A stretch of 64,000 bases of DNA from NCBI RefSeq assembly GCF_900105805.1, contig NZ_LT629788.1:744001-808000 (forward strand), in the 5' to 3' direction. The notes beneath the pieces were generated by a model. That model worked only from the letters and a program-made list of their open reading frames with translations, did no database searches and was not told the origin of the DNA. Shown here piece by piece: positions 35,099 to 43,853 of the stretch (position 1 is the first letter of the stretch; each line of letters starts with the position of its first letter). This DNA comes from Pseudomonas moraviensis. GTDB lineage: Bacteria > Pseudomonadota > Gammaproteobacteria > Pseudomonadales > Pseudomonadaceae. A program made the translations under genes and the position numbers.

Positions 35099-35719
35099 TC
35101 AGGGCTTTTCGCCTTTGGCGCGGCGCGAGCTGATGTCGGCAAGACAGGCATCCAGTTCGCCGAGATGATCGATCACTGAGTGCACGCCAAGGCTGAACAA
35201 CTGCACGGTTGCTTTGCCGCGCAGCTGCTCACGGTCTGTTTGCGAGAGAGCTTGCCATTCGCTCGGGCTCAGGCCGCACAACGAGCCGCAGGACGCCAGG
35301 CCAATTGTCCACAGTCCGGCATTCAGGCCGGCCTGCAACAGACGCGGCTCACCGCTGACCAGCACGCAGCCATCGAGGCGGTCGATGTTCATATCCATCA
35401 ATGCTTGCCAACACGCATTGGGTGCCGGCCATGGATTCATTGTTGCTGAATGTTGCGTCGGCTTGATCCAGGTTGGCAGCGAAGCGGCCAGTGAATGAAC
35501 GAGGGCGGGGGGCAATTCGTCGAGCCAGGCACAGGGAATCCGCTGACGCTGCAAGCTTCTTAGGCTATCGAGCGCGCCCGGGGTGGCTTCGGCGTGTTCC
35601 GGCCCGGCGGTGAGCTGTTGCGCGGCGCGGGAACCGAAATCCACCAGGCAACCGCTCAGGCCGAACAGTACGGCAGTCAGACTGGGCGCGGCGACGGGCA
35701 AGGTTTCGGCGTGAGTCAT
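35099..35719 (-). CDS. HAD-like (phosphonatase-related) protein lacking the catalytic Asp
   Basis: 206 residues from ATG 35719; upstream in-frame starts run into the mlaA leader. The layout recalls phosphonoacetaldehyde hydrolase-like HAD proteins: the N-terminal strand AVLFGLSGCLVDFGSRAA stands where active members have FD-x-x-G-T-V-V-D-F-G. Here the nucleophile Asp is Gly, so a phosphoryl-aspartate chemistry is unlikely. VLVSGEPRLLQAGLNAGLWTIG matches the later HAD motif region. Related genes occur in other Pseudomonas near mlaA. Role unknown; perhaps a regulatory or binding protein. Confidence 0.65.
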   Translation of the reverse strand: MTHAETLPVAAPSLTAVLFGLSGCLVDFGSRAAQQLTAGPEHAEATPGALDSLRSLQRQRIPCAWLDELPPALVHSLAASLPTWIKPTQHSATMNPWPAPNACWQALMDMNIDRLDGCVLVSGEPRLLQAGLNAGLWTIGLASCGSLCGLSPSEWQALSQTDREQLRGKATVQLFSLGVHSVIDHLGELDACLADISSRRAKGEKP

Positions 35720-35917
35720 GGCAACGTCCCTGAAATAACGCTCAAGGCTATGGCGCGCGGGTGACAGTTGCATGACAGCCCTGTGAAAGACGACGTAGGA
35801 AACTTCCTGCATATCCTTGCCTGCCAGACTGCCCAAATCGCCGTTTACGCTTATACTAGCGGCCTTAATGCCTGGGCCCCGAGGTCCGCGCCAGTATCAA
35901 ATCCAAGGAGTTTTTCT

Positions 35918-36607
35918 ATGCGCTGGAGCCCTTCGCTCGCTCAGCTAAGTGTATGTGCCAGCCTGTTGCTGGCGCCGTTCGCCACTCAGGCGGCCACGGA
36001 AGAAGACCCTTGGGAAAGCGTCAACCGGCCGATATTCCGGTTCAACGACTTCGTTGACACCTACGCGCTGAAGCCATTGGCGCAGGGTTATGAGTTCGTC
36101 ACCCCGCAGTTCGTTGAAGACGGCATCCACAACATGTTCCGCAACGTCGGTGACGTCACCAACCTGGCAAACAATATTCTCCAGGCCAAACCGGCTGCAG
36201 CGGGCGTTGATACCGCCCGACTGATTTTCAACACCACCTTCGGTCTGCTCGGCTTCTTCGACGTCGGCACCCAGATGGGCCTGAACCGCAGCGACGAAGA
36301 CTTCGGTCAGACCCTCGGTTACTGGGGCGTGGGCAGCGGCCCGTACGTGATGCTGCCGCTGATGGGCCCGAGCACCCTGCGTGACGCACCGTCGAAATAC
36401 GTCGACAGCTACACCGGGATGTACCGCTACATCGATCACGTGCCCACGCGTAACTCGATCTTCGGCCTCAACATCGTCGACACCCGCGCCAGCCTGCTGT
36501 CGAGTGAGAAGCTGATCAGCGGCGACAAGTACACCTTCATCCGCAACGCTTACCTGCAGAACCGCGAGTTCAAGGTGAAGGACGGACAAGTCGAAGACGA
36601 TTTCTGA
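35918..36607 (+). CDS. mlaA: Outer-membrane lipid asymmetry protein MlaA (VacJ)
   Basis: 229 residues from ATG 35918, which has AAGGAG nine bases upstream; the longer reading from 35768 is rejected. Signal peptide ending AFATQA-ATEEDP, then the MlaA family core: DPWESVNRPIFRFNDFVD, IFNTTFGLLGFFDVGTQMGL, FGQTLGYWGVGSGPYVMLPL and GPSTLRDAPSKYVD. MlaA pulls mislocalised phospholipid from the outer leaflet and passes it to MlaC. No lipobox cysteine at the processing site is seen, unlike E. coli. The rest of the mla system is elsewhere. Confidence 0.93.
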   Translation: MRWSPSLAQLSVCASLLLAPFATQAATEEDPWESVNRPIFRFNDFVDTYALKPLAQGYEFVTPQFVEDGIHNMFRNVGDVTNLANNILQAKPAAAGVDTARLIFNTTFGLLGFFDVGTQMGLNRSDEDFGQTLGYWGVGSGPYVMLPLMGPSTLRDAPSKYVDSYTGMYRYIDHVPTRNSIFGLNIVDTRASLLSSEKLISGDKYTFIRNAYLQNREFKVKDGQVEDDF

Positions 36608-36617
36608 TTTCGACCGA

Positions 36618-36652
36618 TGCCAAAAAGGCGACCCTCGGGTCGCCTTTTTTGT
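36618..36652 (+). terminator. Intrinsic terminator of mlaA
   Basis: AAAAAGGCGACCC / GGGTCGCCTTTTTT with loop TC, 11 bases after the stop codon. Confidence 0.9.
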
Positions 36653-36951
36653 CTGCGCCAGAGCATCGCCATCGACTGCCGCTACCTTCCATCGGGTTAC
36701 GGTTGGAGCGGTTCTTATAACTCCCGGTGATTTGACAAACAAAGTCGTCAAGCGACAATCGGCGCATGCTTGAAACGCTCTGCGGATGGGAGTACCGTCT
36801 GCGCCTTAGAAGGGCACCTCTGTTTAAAACCGCGCGCCAGGCGAATGCTTGAAAGCGCTGCAGCAGAGAGGCTAGAAAGCGAATCCAGTAGTCTGCGCGG
36901 GGCCGTTGCCCCGCTCACTACGCCAACCTAATTCTGGCGCCGTTTGCCCAC
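36653..36951 (+). promoter_or_regulatory. Long leader and candidate promoter upstream of rssB
   Basis: About 300 bp without a gene. TTGACA (36732-36737), 16-bp spacer and GACAAT (36754-36759) form a plausible promoter about 190 bp before the rssB ATG. The leader contains a GC hairpin GCGGGGC...GCCCCGC near 36897-36914. No purine-rich ribosome site is seen directly before the ATG. Confidence 0.45.
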
Positions 36952-38136
36952 ATGCCAAAAACCAGTGCCACGCTGCTGATAATCGATGATGACGAGGTAG
37001 TGCGCGCGAGCCTCGCGGCCTATCTGGAAGACAGTGGTTTCAGCGTCCTGCAGGCCGGCAACGGTCAACAGGGTCTTCAGGTATTCGAGCAAGACGAGCC
37101 CGATCTGGTGATCTGCGATCTGCGCATGCCGCAGATGGGCGGTCTCGAACTGATTCGTCAGGTCACCGAGCGCTCGCCGCAAACGCCGGTGATCGTGGTC
37201 TCGGGTGCCGGGGTGATGAACGACGCGGTCGAGGCCCTGCGCCTCGGCGCGGCAGATTACCTGATCAAGCCTCTCGAAGATCTGGCTGTGCTCGAGCACT
37301 CTGTGCGCCGGGCCCTGGATCGTGCGCGGCTGCTACTGGAAAACCAGCGTTACCGCGAGAAGCTGGAAAAGGCCAACCGCGAGCTCGAAGCCAGCCTGAA
37401 CCTGCTCCAGGAAGACCAGAACGCCGGTCGCCAGGTGCAGATGAACATGCTGCCGGACAGCCCGTGGAGCATCGACGAATTCAACTTTGCCCACCTGATC
37501 ATCCCGTCGTTGTACCTGTCGGGTGATTTTGTCGACTATTTCCGCGTCGACGAGCGTCGGGTCGCGTTCTACCTGGCGGATGTTTCCGGGCATGGCGCGT
37601 CATCAGCCTTCGTCACTGTGCTGTTGAAGTTCATGACCACGCGTCTGCTCTTCGAATCGAAACGCAGCGGTACCTTGCCGGAGTTCAAGCCTTCGGAAGT
37701 GCTCGGTCATATCAACCGGGGGCTGATCAGTTGTAAGCTGGGTAAACACGTCACAATGGTCGGTGGAGTCATCGACGAGGAGACCGGTTTGTTGACCTAT
37801 AGCATCGGCGGCCATCTGCCGTTGCCTGTGTTGTACACGCCTGACAGTGTTCGTTATCTCGAAGGTCGTGGTCTGCCGGTGGGGCTGTTCAATGAAGCCA
37901 CCTACGAAGACCACGTGCTTGAGCTGCCGCCGACGTTCAGCCTGACGCTGATGTCTGATGGCATTCTGGACCTTTTGCCGGAAGCAACGCTCAAAGAAAA
38001 AGAGGCTGCTTTGCCCGAACGGGTGAAGTCAGCGGGCGGCAGCCTGGATGGTCTGCGGCAAGTGTTTGGTTTGGCCACGCTAGGGGAGATGCCGGATGAT
38101 ATCGCCCTGTTGGTGTTGAGCAGGAATCTTCAATGA
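36952..38136 (+). CDS. rssB: Response regulator with PP2C-type phosphatase domain (RssB)
   Basis: 394 residues. Receiver domain (IIDDDEVVRASLAAY; phospho-Asp in LVICDLRMPQMGG; Lys in YLIKPLED), a coiled linker around residues 125-160, and a PP2C/SpoIIE-like phosphatase domain (YLADVSGHGASSAFVT; GHLPLPVLY; SDGILDLLPE). In Pseudomonas the protein called RssB has this phosphatase domain and acts with a STAS antagonist to control RpoS. The next gene is that STAS protein, overlapping by ATGA. No clear ribosome site at the start. Confidence 0.88.
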   Translation: MPKTSATLLIIDDDEVVRASLAAYLEDSGFSVLQAGNGQQGLQVFEQDEPDLVICDLRMPQMGGLELIRQVTERSPQTPVIVVSGAGVMNDAVEALRLGAADYLIKPLEDLAVLEHSVRRALDRARLLLENQRYREKLEKANRELEASLNLLQEDQNAGRQVQMNMLPDSPWSIDEFNFAHLIIPSLYLSGDFVDYFRVDERRVAFYLADVSGHGASSAFVTVLLKFMTTRLLFESKRSGTLPEFKPSEVLGHINRGLISCKLGKHVTMVGGVIDEETGLLTYSIGGHLPLPVLYTPDSVRYLEGRGLPVGLFNEATYEDHVLELPPTFSLTLMSDGILDLLPEATLKEKEAALPERVKSAGGSLDGLRQVFGLATLGEMPDDIALLVLSRNLQ

Positions 38137-38615
38137 GTACCGGTAGAATCCAGTTCGCCGAGCAGGACGGCACCTTCGTCCTGAAGTTCGTCGGTGAAGT
38201 TCGCCTGACCCTGTGTTCGGCGTTGGATGCGACTATTGAGAAAATCTTCACCGCGCTGAACTTCAACGCGATCGTGATCGATTTGACCGAAACCCGCAGC
38301 ATCGACAGCACCACCCTCGGCCTGCTGGCCAAACTGTCGATCCTGTCGCGGCAGAAGGTCGGTCTGTTGCCGACGGTTGTCACCACCCACGAAGACATCA
38401 CCCGGCTATTGCAGTCGATGGGCTTCGAGCAGGTGTTCAACATCGTCAACCACCCGGTGCCGTGCCCGGAGTGCCTGGACGACCTGCCGGATCAGGATCA
38501 GTCGGAAGAGGTGGTGCGCATCAAAGTGCTGGAAGCGCACAAGATTCTCATGGGCCTGAACGATTCCAATCGTGAGGCGTTTCATGATCTGGTGAATGCC
38601 CTCGAAAGACACTGA
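38133..38615 (+). CDS. rssC: STAS-domain anti-sigma factor antagonist (RssC)
   Basis: 160 residues. STAS fold: FVLKFVGEVRLTLCSALDATI near the start and the IVIDLTETRSIDSTTLGLLAKL strand-helix with the phosphorylatable serine in IDST. The C-terminal part carries CPECLDDLPD, a two-cysteine motif. Its start overlaps the rssB stop by four bases. The expected cycle is phosphorylation by a partner kinase and dephosphorylation by RssB, releasing an anti-RpoS activity. Confidence 0.87.
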   Translation: MSTGRIQFAEQDGTFVLKFVGEVRLTLCSALDATIEKIFTALNFNAIVIDLTETRSIDSTTLGLLAKLSILSRQKVGLLPTVVTTHEDITRLLQSMGFEQVFNIVNHPVPCPECLDDLPDQDQSEEVVRIKVLEAHKILMGLNDSNREAFHDLVNALERH

Positions 38616-38619
38616 TGGC

Positions 38620-38652
38620 CTGTGGCGAGGGAGCAAGCTCCCTCGCCACAGG
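38620..38652. repeat. Short inverted repeat (second repeat class)
   Basis: CCTGTGGCGAGGGAGC / GCTCCCTCGCCACAGG, nearly perfect and almost without loop, right after rssC. It belongs to a REP class with different sequence from the GCCTGCTCGC type. Confidence 0.8.
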
Positions 38653-38684
38653 TGACTGGCTGACAGCGAATTGCGTGTACACAA

Positions 38685-38718
38685 AAAAGGGCGAACCCTC
38701 TCAGGTTCGCCCTTTTTG
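38685..38718. terminator. Bidirectional terminator between rssC and tal
   Basis: AAAAAAGGGCGAACC / GGTTCGCCCTTTTT with loop CTCTCA. Confidence 0.9.
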
Positions 38719-38735
38719 CATTCTCTAAACTCAAA

Positions 38736-39662
38736 TCACAGCTTGGCCTGCAGCAACGCTTCCAGCTTCTCCTGGTCGCGTGCGAACTGACGGATGCCTT
38801 CAGCCAGTTTCTCGGTGGCCATCGCGTCTTCGTTGGACAACCAGCGGAATTGCGCTTCGTTGAGGCTCAGACGCGCTTCCCCGGCGTTGCCCGGTGCCAG
38901 TTTGCGTTCCAGCTTGCCGGTGTCGGCGGCGAGTTTTTCCAGCAGTTCCGGGCTGATGGTCAGGCGATCGCAGCCGGCCAGTTGCTCGATCTGGTTGATG
39001 TTGCGGAAGCTCGCGCCCATGACCACGGTCTTGTAATCATTGGCCTTGTAGTAGTTGTAGATGCGCGTCACCGACTGCACGCCCGGATCATCGGCACCGG
39101 TGTAGTCGTTACCGTTGGCCTTCTTGTACCAGTCGTAGATGCGGCCCACGAACGGCGAAATCAGGAAGACACCGGCGTCGGCGCAGGCGGCGGCCTGGGC
39201 GAAGGAGAACAGCAGGGTCAGGTTGGTCTGGATGCCTTCTTTCTCGAGGATCTCGGCGGCGCGGATACCTTCCCAGGTCGAGGCGATCTTGATCAGCACG
39301 CGGTCGCGGCCGACGCCAGCCTTGTCGTACAGCTCGATCAGGCGGTGTGCACGCTTGAGGATCGCGTCCTGGTCGAAGGACAGGCGCGCATCCACTTCAG
39401 TGGAAATGCGGCCAGGAACCACGTTGAGGATTTCCTTGCCCACTGCGACGCCGAAACGGTCGCTGGCCAGGCCGACATCGCCCTTGCAGTCGCGGACGCA
39501 ATCGTTCAGCAGTTCGGCGTAACCGTGAATCGCCGAGGCCTTGAGCAGCAGGGAAGGGTTGGTGGTGGCGTCGACCGGTTTGACCCGGGCGATCGCTTCG
39601 AAGTCGCCGGTGTCGGCAACCACGGTGGTGAACTGTTTGAGTTGTTCCAGCTTGGAAGTCAT
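38736..39662 (-). CDS. tal: Transaldolase
   Basis: 308 residues, class of TalB. It transfers a dihydroxyacetone unit between sedoheptulose-7-phosphate and glyceraldehyde-3-phosphate in the pentose phosphate pathway. Signature DATTNPSLLLKA near residue 30 and the Schiff-base lysine in RVLIKIASTWEG. It ends against rssC; the order rssB-rssC-tal is conserved in Pseudomonas. Confidence 0.97.
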   Translation of the reverse strand: MTSKLEQLKQFTTVVADTGDFEAIARVKPVDATTNPSLLLKASAIHGYAELLNDCVRDCKGDVGLASDRFGVAVGKEILNVVPGRISTEVDARLSFDQDAILKRAHRLIELYDKAGVGRDRVLIKIASTWEGIRAAEILEKEGIQTNLTLLFSFAQAAACADAGVFLISPFVGRIYDWYKKANGNDYTGADDPGVQSVTRIYNYYKANDYKTVVMGASFRNINQIEQLAGCDRLTISPELLEKLAADTGKLERKLAPGNAGEARLSLNEAQFRWLSNEDAMATEKLAEGIRQFARDQEKLEALLQAKL

Positions 39663-39864
39663 GGGCGTGCTCTATCCTATGGGTCTGAAGACATTACCCG
39701 AGCGCTGACGGGCACTCAAGGGTGCATTCGTGGATCGATGGCCCCTGCGGCAACAACCTGAAAACGATTGTTTGAAAGGCGGGGCGCGGGGTCGATGAAT
39801 ACGATGCCAAAACAGCCCACAGGTTCAAAGCAACCGACCTGTGAACAGACCGGTTGCCCAAGCC

Positions 39865-40821
39865 CTACTCAGCGTTCAACAAACCTTCCACGGACAACCG
39901 TGCCGGTTTTGGCTGACCGTCGGAAGTGAGAAAGCCGAAGTTCTTCTCGCGATCATTGCTGCCTGAATCACTGTTGCGCCATTCATAGATAGATGTCAGC
40001 GGGATATTCAGACGTTTAACGTCAGCGATAAACGCGTTGATCCTGGTCGCCTGCCCCTCAGGCCCGCCGTTGGAGGCGAGGGCCGAAACTCCCCACTCAC
40101 TGATGACCCCCGGCAGATTGAAGTTCTGCTGGATAAACGTCTGCGCGTTGCTGATCTGCGTAGCGGTCATGCCGTAAGGGTGATAGGACACCGCGTTGAG
40201 GCATTTGGGGTAATCGCTGACGATGCTTTTCAGCGCCACCGTTGAGGCAGAACCGGCGCTTGGCGGCCGGGCGAAGCCGAAACCGACGCGCGGTGTCGTC
40301 TGCGTCTGGCCTTCGAAGGCCTTGCACATACCTGCCATGAACGGCACGAACGTGGTGTCGAAATTGCGGGTTGGCCAGTAGGTTTCCAGATCCGGCTCGT
40401 TCCAGATTTCGATCGCGACCAATTGCGAACTCCAGGATTTTTCCAGCCCGGTCACGGCGTTGGCAAACGTAGCACCGGCTGCGTTCAGTTCAGCGGGCGA
40501 AGTCGCGGGCAATGCCTTGATTGCGCGCACGGTCAGCAGCACCGGCAGTCCGGCGGAAGCAGCGGCGGCGAAGGCGTCGCTGACCTGTTTCTGATAAGCC
40601 TTGGCGGTGAGGCTGTCGCTCCACACGCCGAAGCGCACAAAGCTGAAACCTGCCGCTTTGATCTGCGCGGCATCGGCAGCGGTAAAGCTCTGGATCTTCA
40701 CCTGAACGCCGATGGTTTTCGCTGGAAGGTTGGGGAACAGCTCACTGGCATGAACCTGACTGGTGGCACCGATTGCCATCAGGACGAGGGCGGCGAGTTT
40801 ATTGCGCTGTGCTGATTTCAT
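39865..40821 (-). CDS. Secreted clan GH-A glycoside hydrolase (GH39/PslG-like)
   Basis: 318 residues. Signal peptide KLAALVLMAIGATSQVHA, then a (beta/alpha)8 glycosidase. The acid/base glutamate is in VAIEIWNEPDLETYW and the nucleophile in PGVISEWGVSAL, with SYHPYG between them; these three motifs define clan GH-A and resemble the PslG group. The protein should act in the periplasm or outside. It is divergent from the exopolysaccharide genes across a shared 289-bp region, so it probably cuts that polymer during synthesis or dispersal. The exact family is not certain. Confidence 0.8.
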   Translation of the reverse strand: MKSAQRNKLAALVLMAIGATSQVHASELFPNLPAKTIGVQVKIQSFTAADAAQIKAAGFSFVRFGVWSDSLTAKAYQKQVSDAFAAAASAGLPVLLTVRAIKALPATSPAELNAAGATFANAVTGLEKSWSSQLVAIEIWNEPDLETYWPTRNFDTTFVPFMAGMCKAFEGQTQTTPRVGFGFARPPSAGSASTVALKSIVSDYPKCLNAVSYHPYGMTATQISNAQTFIQQNFNLPGVISEWGVSALASNGGPEGQATRINAFIADVKRLNIPLTSIYEWRNSDSGSNDREKNFGFLTSDGQPKPARLSVEGLLNAE

Positions 40822-41110
40822 GTCTGCTCTCCTGAAGAGAATGACAACTACGAATATTTATCCCGTTACTCAATTTCCGATAACGATGATGGCACTAAGT
40901 GCGTGAATGTTATTTTTTGTCAGGAAAACAGCAACTGAAAATCACAGTTATTTTTAGTCCGCTAATTGTGGTTGGGGCGGCTTAAAACGCTGTGGTACTT
41001 AATGTTCCTGTACTAACAGGGCGAAGCTATTTCTGAGTGCAGGAAAGTCGTGGGGGTTCATTAACTTTCACGGCATGTTGGCTGTTTGATATTACACAGG
41101 AAAGCAAGAC
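40822..41110. promoter_or_regulatory. Divergent control region: glycosidase / exopolysaccharide operon
   Basis: AT-rich region without a gene. It contains an inverted repeat CCTGT-actA-ACAGG at 41008-41020 that includes CTAACA (41013-41018), the hexamer recurring at other promoters of this locus. No ops/JUMPstart motif (GGCGGTAG) and no convincing sigma-54 or AlgU promoter was found. Confidence 0.5.
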
Positions 41111-41551
41111 TTGTTCAAAAAGATCCTCGTTGTCTGCGTGGGCAATATATGCCGAAGTCCGACGGCTGAACTGCTGCTGCGCAACGCGCTGGGCCCGTCC
41201 GCCATCACGGTGTCCTCCGCCGGCCTGTCCGCCCGCGTGGGCGAGGGCGTCGAAGCCTCGGCGCGGCAGGTTCTCGAAGAACACGGGCACTGCGCCGAGG
41301 CTTTCAAGGCGCGGCAACTGACTTCGGACATCGTCAATGACTCGGATTTGATCCTGGTCATGGAAAAGGCCCACGTCAATCAAGTGCTGAAGATTGCCTC
41401 GCACGCCAGAGGCAAAGTGTTTCTGCTCGGCAAATGGCAGAGCGAGCGCGAAATACATGACCCGTATCGTCAAGGCAAGGCCGCTTTTATTCATGCCCAC
41501 GCATTGATTGAAGATGCTGTTAGTTCATGGGCAAAGCGTCTCGGGCATTGA
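41111..41551 (+). CDS. etp: Low-molecular-weight protein tyrosine phosphatase (Etp/Wzb)
   Basis: 146 residues from a TTG start (FKKILVVCVGNICRSPTAE), with AGGAAA upstream. The P-loop CVGNICRS contains the nucleophile Cys and Arg; the general-acid loop is HDPYRQG near the C-terminus. It dephosphorylates the tyrosine-rich tail of the kinase encoded by the next gene, which controls chain length and export. First gene of the polysaccharide operon. Confidence 0.93.
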   Translation: MFKKILVVCVGNICRSPTAELLLRNALGPSAITVSSAGLSARVGEGVEASARQVLEEHGHCAEAFKARQLTSDIVNDSDLILVMEKAHVNQVLKIASHARGKVFLLGKWQSEREIHDPYRQGKAAFIHAHALIEDAVSSWAKRLGH

Positions 41552-41590
41552 TGAATATTCTTCAGAACAGTGAATGGTAAGAACAGACTT

Positions 41591-43813
41591 ATGCAGTTAC
41601 CGTCCGTAATCGGCTCCCGCGACAATGATCAAGACAGTATTGATCTGCTCGGCATCTTTGGCAGCCTGATCGACCAGAAGTGGCTGATCGGCGCGCTGAC
41701 CGGTGCCTTCATGGTCACTGGCGTCGCCTATGCGGTGCTGGCGACGCCGGTGTATCTGGCGAACGCGCTGGTGCAGGTCGAACCGAAAAAGAACGACATG
41801 CTCGGTTTCTCCGACCTCAACAGCATGCTCGGTGGGCAATCGCCATCGGTGACCGAAATCGGCATCATCAAATCCCGCGCGGTAATCGGCAAAACCGTTG
41901 ATGACCTGCGCCTGGATATCGACGTCACTCCCAACACGTTTCCGTTGATCGGCGGCTTTCTTTCGCGGCGCTATCGCGGCGAAAGCGAGACCAGCGTAGC
42001 GCCGCCGCGCTTCGGTCTGAGCAGTTATGCCTGGGGCGGTGAGCGTCTGGAGTTCACACGGCTGGAATTGCCGAAAGACCTGCTCGGCAAGAAACTCACC
42101 CTGATCGCCGGCGAGCAACAGCGCTTCCAGTTGTTCGATGAGAACGACAATCTGCTCGCCGAAGGTGTGGCCGGTGAAGCGTTTGCCAACGACGGTGTAG
42201 AAGGGCAGATCGCGCAACTGGCGGCCAACCCCGGTACGCGTTTTCAAGTGGTGCGCAATCCACGGATCGTGACCATTCAGGGCTATCAGGACGCACTGGA
42301 TATTTCCGAGCAAGGCAAGGAGTCGGGGATCATTCGTCTGGCGCTGGCCAGCTCCGACGCTGGCGAAGCGGTGAAGATTCTCAACAAGATCGCCTCGCTC
42401 TACGTCGAGCAAAACGTGCGCCGCACCTCGGCGGAGGCCGCGCAAAGCCTGGCGTTCCTGCAGAGTCAGTTGCCGCAGGTCAAACGCGATCTGGCCAAGG
42501 CCAGCGACGCCTTGAATGCCTACCAGACCCATGGCAAGACCGTGAATATCTCGCTGGAAACCCAGTCGGTGCTGGGCCAGTCGGTGGCGCTGGAAACGCG
42601 CATTTCCGAACTGAAAATGCAGCAGGCCGAGCTTGATCGCAAGTTCACCAAACAGCACCCGGCTTATCGAGCCCTGATGACGCAGATCGGCGAGCTGACC
42701 CAACAGCAGAAATCCCTCGAAGGCAAGGTTCAGGACCTGCCCGCCACCCAGCAGGAATTGCTCAACCTGACCCGCGACGTTGAAGTGGCCTCGCAGATCT
42801 ACACGCAGTTGCTGAACAAATCCCAGGAACTGGACATCGTCCGCGCCGGGGCCGTTGGCAATGTGCGTTTGATCGACACCGCTGACGTCGACCTGACGAG
42901 CCCGATCAAACCGAAGAAACCGCTGATCGTGCTGATCGCGACGTTGCTCGGTGCGTTCGTCGGCGTGGCCCTGGTGTTGCTGCGCAAATCCCTCAGTCGA
43001 GGCCTCGAAGGCCCGGAGGGCATCGAGCAGTTGGGCCTGCCGGTTTATGCGTCGATTCCCTACAGTGCCTTGCAGGAGGAAGAGGACAGTAAAAAGGGCC
43101 GCGCCCGCGATGGCGTTGATAAACCGGCCTACTTGCTGGCGCTGCGCAATCCGACCGATCTGTCGATCGAATCGATCCGCAGCCTGCGCACGTGCCTGCA
43201 CTTTGCCGGGCTCGACTCGACCAACAACCGCATCATGATTTCCGGGCCGAGCCCGCAGGTCGGCAAGACTTTTGTCTCGTCCAACCTCGCGGCGGTCATG
43301 GCCCTGAGCGGCCAGCGCGTGGTGCTGATCGACGCCGACATGCGCAAAGGGCACCTGCACAAAACCCTCAACACTCCGATCAGCAACGGTCTGTCCGACC
43401 TGCTGGTCAAGCGCTGCACCCTCGAGCAGGCGATCAACACTGTCGAGATCGACAACCTGCATTTCATCAGCCGGGGACAGGTGCCGCCCAATCCTTCCGA
43501 GTTGCTGATGCACGCCAACTTCCGTGAGCTGCTGGCGCAACTCAGCGAGCGCTATGACCTGGTGATCATCGACACGCCGCCACTGCTGGCGGTGACCGAT
43601 GCCGCCATCGTCGGTCGTGAGGCCGGCATCAGCCTGATCGTCACCCGCTTCGGCGTGAACCCGGCCAAAGAAATCGAACTGACCATTCGCCGCTTCGCCC
43701 AGAACGGCATCGAGTTGAAAGGCGCGGTGTTCAACGGCGTCGAGAAGCGTGCCGCGAGCTATTACGGCGGCACTGGCTATTACAACTACGAATACGCGTC
43801 CGACAAATCCTGA
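41591..43813 (+). CDS. etk: Polysaccharide co-polymerase tyrosine autokinase (Etk/Wzc)
   Basis: 740 residues from ATG 41591 (GTG 41570 would add seven). N-terminal Wzz domain with helix LIGALTGAFMVTGVAYAVLA, periplasmic coiled coil (residues about 280-400), second helix PLIVLIATLLGAFVGVALVLL, then the BY-kinase: Walker A SGPSPQVGKTFVSSNLA, A' VVLIDADMRKG, B LVIIDTPP. The tail YYGGTGYYNYEY has six tyrosines for autophosphorylation. It sets polymer length and gates Wza with its partner phosphatase. Confidence 0.95.
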   Translation: MQLPSVIGSRDNDQDSIDLLGIFGSLIDQKWLIGALTGAFMVTGVAYAVLATPVYLANALVQVEPKKNDMLGFSDLNSMLGGQSPSVTEIGIIKSRAVIGKTVDDLRLDIDVTPNTFPLIGGFLSRRYRGESETSVAPPRFGLSSYAWGGERLEFTRLELPKDLLGKKLTLIAGEQQRFQLFDENDNLLAEGVAGEAFANDGVEGQIAQLAANPGTRFQVVRNPRIVTIQGYQDALDISEQGKESGIIRLALASSDAGEAVKILNKIASLYVEQNVRRTSAEAAQSLAFLQSQLPQVKRDLAKASDALNAYQTHGKTVNISLETQSVLGQSVALETRISELKMQQAELDRKFTKQHPAYRALMTQIGELTQQQKSLEGKVQDLPATQQELLNLTRDVEVASQIYTQLLNKSQELDIVRAGAVGNVRLIDTADVDLTSPIKPKKPLIVLIATLLGAFVGVALVLLRKSLSRGLEGPEGIEQLGLPVYASIPYSALQEEEDSKKGRARDGVDKPAYLLALRNPTDLSIESIRSLRTCLHFAGLDSTNNRIMISGPSPQVGKTFVSSNLAAVMALSGQRVVLIDADMRKGHLHKTLNTPISNGLSDLLVKRCTLEQAINTVEIDNLHFISRGQVPPNPSELLMHANFRELLAQLSERYDLVIIDTPPLLAVTDAAIVGREAGISLIVTRFGVNPAKEIELTIRRFAQNGIELKGAVFNGVEKRAASYYGGTGYYNYEYASDKS

Positions 43814-43853
43814 TGGTTGCCGATTGTTCTTTCCTGTTTGAAGTGGGTGAGCT

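Noticed and set aside
35768..35917. N-terminal extension of MlaA
   Set aside because: It would place 50 residues ahead of an obvious signal peptide and skip the good ribosome site at 35905-35910.
40822..41110. ops/JUMPstart element for RfaH upstream of the polysaccharide operon
   Set aside because: GGCGGTAG was looked for and not found; only GGGGCGGCTT is present.
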